From assembly GCA_904501895.1 (NCBI GenBank), contig CAJGCX010000027.1, forward strand, positions 1-15,605: 15,605 nucleotides of DNA. The letters run 5' to 3'. The notes under the pieces are model-generated. The model was given only the letters and a program-made list of their open reading frames with translations. It was not told where the DNA came from and ran no database searches. Below, piece by piece: positions 13,215 to 15,605 of this stretch. The stretch's first letter is position 1. Each line of letters starts with the position of its first letter. A program made the position numbers and the translations under genes. Origin of the DNA: Clostridiaceae bacterium. GTDB taxonomy: Bacteria > Bacillota > Clostridia > Oscillospirales > Acutalibacteraceae.

Positions 13215-15605
13215 ATGAAACGCAAGATACTATCCATAATTATCTCGGTTGCAATTATTTTTGTTGCAATTCCTTTTACACATATAAATGTTTTTGCGAC
13301 AACTTACAGTGGCACTTGCGGTGGAGGCTTGTCTTGGGAAATAACTGGTGGTACGCTTGTAATAAGTGGTACAGGTGATATGCCTGATTGGAGTGGTTCT
13401 TCAACCGCACCTTGGTATCGTTATAATGAATCTATTTATTCTATAATAGTTGGCGATGGTGTAACATCAATTGGTGATTATGCGTTTAGATATTGCACGA
13501 GAGTTACATCAATATCTTTTGGAAAAGATTTAAAAAGAGTAGGTAATTATGCTTTTTTTCATTGTGAGAGGCTTGTTAATATAACACTTCCTGACACTGT
13601 AACTTCAATTGGTCATAATGCGTTTTATTATACAGCATTTGAAGATGTTACTTCAAATTGGGAAGATGATATACTTTATTGTGGAAATCATATTGTTGAT
13701 GCTACAAGTACCATATCCGGTTCATTGAATATTAAACCGGGTGTTAAGACAATTGCTGATTCTGTTTTTTACGATCGAACTGAATTAACAAGCTTGACAA
13801 TTCCAGATAGTGTGGTATCAATTGGGAATCAAGCGTTTTATTCTTGTACAGGGTTAATTAGCGTTTCACTGCCGGATACAATTATTTCAATTGGTGATAG
13901 TGCTTTTTTAAAAACAGGCTATTATAATGATACGAATAATTGGGAAGATGGCGCACTCTATATTGGAAAACATCTTATTGGTATCGATAACTCTCTAATT
14001 CCATCATTATATAATATTAAAGAAAACACATTAACTATTGCTGAAAAAGCTTGTGCATATGTTAATAATATTTCTGAAGTAACAATTCCTGACTCGGTCG
14101 AGTTGATTAATGATTTTGCATTTTATTATTGTTCGGAATTAACTGGTATAATAATTCCTGAAAGCGTAAAAACAATTGGTAAACGCGCTTTTGATAATTG
14201 TGACTCGTTAACTCAGGTGATCTTTTCAAGTGGTTTAAAAAATGTTGGAAGTCAGGCTTTTGAGGTTTCTTATCAAATTGAAAATGTTTATTTTAATGGC
14301 ACCCTTGAGGAATATTGTGCAATTGATTTTTATGATTATAGTTCAAACCCTGTTCACGCTTCCGAAAACTTCTATATAAATGGTGAGTTAGTTCAAGGTG
14401 ATATAATTGTTCCGGATGGTGTAACTTCAATTCCATGTTCTGCTTTTTATGGCCGTGAAAATCTTACACGTATAATAATCCCTGACAGTGTAACGTCAAT
14501 TGGTAATTCTGCGTTTTCTCGTTGCACAGGTCTTACAAGCATAACATTACCTAACAGCGTTACCAAAATTGGGTTATCTTCGTTTTTAAATTGTACAAGC
14601 CTCACGACAGTTAATTACATTGGTTCGAATTGTCAATGGGAAAAAATCTCAATAGGTTCAGGTAACGATGCTTTAACAAATGCAACTATTAATTATGCAT
14701 TAGGAAATCATGTTGGTGATTGGATTGTGACCGAGCCTACTTGCACAACAGTAGGAGTTAAAGAACGTACTTGCACTTGTTGTAGTAAAATAGAGAGTGA
14801 AACAATCCCAATTTCTACAGAGAACCATAATTATTCAGAAGAATATACAGTTGATGTTGCACCAACCTGCTCAACAGAAGGTAGTAAATCAAGACATTGT
14901 CAGTATTGTGATGCTAAAACTGATATAACAGCAGTCCCTGCATTATCCGATACAGGCACTCATACATATGGCAAATGGTCACTTTCTTCAATACCATCTT
15001 GTGGTGTTGAGGGTGCACAGACTCGTACTTGTTCAGTTTGTGGTGATGTTGAAACAAAAACAATTTCTGCACTTTCTCACAATATTTCAACAGAATGGAC
15101 TATTGACAAAGAGCCTACTTGTACAGAAGAGGGTAGTAAGTCACATCACTGTTCACTTTGTGGTGAAAAGTTTGATGTTACAGCTATTGAAATGATTGAA
15201 CATTCTTATGGTAAATGGAATGTGGATAGCTTACCTGCTTGTGGTGTAGAAGGCTCACAATCCCATATTTGTACAGTTTGTGGTGCTGTTGAAACAAAGG
15301 TTATTCCTGCACTTTCTCACAATATTTCAACAGAATGGACTATTGACAAAGAGCCTACTTGTACAGAAGAGGGCAGTAAGTCACATCATTGTTCACTTTG
15401 TGGTGAAAAGTTTGATGTAACTGTTATTGAGATAATTGAACACTCTTATGAAGAATGGGTTATTGATACGGAACCAACTTGCGAATCACAAGGCTTGATG
15501 TATCATACATGTTCAGCTTGTGGCAATACTGAAACTGAGGTAATTCCTGCATTGGGTCATAACGTTTCAACTGAGTGGACAATCGACAAATCTGCTACTT
15601 GTGAA
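13215..15605 (+). CDS. Secreted BspA-type leucine-rich-repeat protein with Cys/His repeats (3'-truncated by window edge)
   Basis: The frame is open for 797 codons with no stop, so the C-terminus is missing. GGAGG (13203-13207) precedes the ATG. Residues 1-28 are a signal peptide (KRK, hydrophobic stretch, NVFA-TT). The opening domain (TCGGGLSWEITGGTLVISGTGDM) is the usual cap of Clostridia BspA proteins. Residues about 70-490 hold roughly a dozen LRR_5 units of the form ITIPDSVTSIGDYAFYxC, with two NWEDGALYIG-type insertions. From residue 499 the protein changes to units of about 40 residues with the pattern H-x-W-x-PTC-x4-G-x5-C-x2-C-G. Seven are complete and an eighth is cut. Such proteins are surface-exposed and often mediate binding to host or matrix, but no ligand can be read here. 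A C-terminal anchor, if any, is outside the window. Confidence 0.92.
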   Translation, partial: MKRKILSIIISVAIIFVAIPFTHINVFATTYSGTCGGGLSWEITGGTLVISGTGDMPDWSGSSTAPWYRYNESIYSIIVGDGVTSIGDYAFRYCTRVTSISFGKDLKRVGNYAFFHCERLVNITLPDTVTSIGHNAFYYTAFEDVTSNWEDDILYCGNHIVDATSTISGSLNIKPGVKTIADSVFYDRTELTSLTIPDSVVSIGNQAFYSCTGLISVSLPDTIISIGDSAFLKTGYYNDTNNWEDGALYIGKHLIGIDNSLIPSLYNIKENTLTIAEKACAYVNNISEVTIPDSVELINDFAFYYCSELTGIIIPESVKTIGKRAFDNCDSLTQVIFSSGLKNVGSQAFEVSYQIENVYFNGTLEEYCAIDFYDYSSNPVHASENFYINGELVQGDIIVPDGVTSIPCSAFYGRENLTRIIIPDSVTSIGNSAFSRCTGLTSITLPNSVTKIGLSSFLNCTSLTTVNYIGSNCQWEKISIGSGNDALTNATINYALGNHVGDWIVTEPTCTTVGVKERTCTCCSKIESETIPISTENHNYSEEYTVDVAPTCSTEGSKSRHCQYCDAKTDITAVPALSDTGTHTYGKWSLSSIPSCGVEGAQTRTCSVCGDVETKTISALSHNISTEWTIDKEPTCTEEGSKSHHCSLCGEKFDVTAIEMIEHSYGKWNVDSLPACGVEGSQSHICTVCGAVETKVIPALSHNISTEWTIDKEPTCTEEGSKSHHCSLCGEKFDVTVIEIIEHSYEEWVIDTEPTCESQGLMYHTCSACGNTETEVIPALGHNVSTEWTIDKSATCE
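14961..15605 (+). repeat. 240-bp tandem repeat encoding paired Cys/His units
   Basis: The repeat anchor, a His codon before a Tyr codon, falls at 14961, 15201 and 15441, exactly 240 bp apart. Each period encodes an HSYGKW-type unit followed by an HNISTEW-type unit. Bases 15067-15178 and 15307-15418 are identical except for two synonymous changes over 112 positions, while the other half of the period is clearly more diverged. Bases from about 14709 hold older, degenerate units of the same pattern. Confidence 0.88.

Noticed and set aside
13187..13378. 63-codon open frame starting ahead of the LRR gene
   Set aside because: It is out of frame with the signal peptide of the LRR protein and rich in Cys/Tyr/Asn with no pattern; the GGAGG at 13203 serves ATG 13215.
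14968..15195. 75-codon open frame inside the Cys/His repeat region
   Set aside because: It is a frame shadow of the repeats; the true frame is continuous from 13215.
14961..15605. CRISPR-like periodicity in the repeats
   Set aside because: The repeats are coding, in frame, 240 bp long and without short identical repeats separated by unique spacers.

Overview
The window looks like chromosome of a low-GC Gram-positive gut anaerobe, most likely a Clostridia member near Ruminococcus/Oscillospiraceae. The reasons are AT-rich DNA with strong GGAGG-type ribosome sites, TTGACA-N17-TATAAT promoters, a Clostridia-type YceD(DUF177)-L32 pair, a DUF512 radical-SAM gene joined to der, cytoplasmic glycan hydrolases, and a secreted BspA-type leucine-rich-repeat protein with a Cys/His repeat tail. 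The genus is inference. No rRNA, CRISPR, transposase, integrase or phage gene is visible.

Layout. Bases 3-1337 hold the C-terminal four-fifths of a GH13 alpha-glucosidase that starts before the window. A GC-rich palindrome follows, then a tRNA-Leu(UAA) with its own perfect promoter and terminator. Bases 1757-4213 encode a GH2 beta-mannosidase and 4276-4899 a small lipoprotein of unknown function. A probably bidirectional terminator separates the lipoprotein from mtaB (tRNA methylthiotransferase, minus strand), and mtaB diverges from a secreted D,D-carboxypeptidase (6304-7458). Next come pgi (glucose-6-phosphate isomerase) and a 142-residue P-loop protein of unknown role, closed by a palindromic terminator.

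Bases 9519-12970 form a ribosome-related block: DUF177/YceD and rpmF (L32) share one consensus promoter, and after a weak terminator a DUF512 radical-SAM gene overlaps der by one base. The last 2.4 kb (13215 to the window edge) is the open 5' part of a secreted LRR_5 protein whose C-terminal half consists of about 40-residue Cys/His units. These are arranged as a 240-bp tandem repeat.

How the genes relate. The two glycosidases fit intracellular degradation of imported alpha-glucosides and beta-mannosides. Each lies in its own transcription unit, so this is not a visible polysaccharide-utilisation operon. Most of the window is housekeeping. The items most worth a second look are the homogenised Cys/His repeats, the mini P-loop protein after pgi, the family of GTAGGGCGGG palindromes between genes, and the DUF512-der coupling. 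I saw no clear new multi-gene system.
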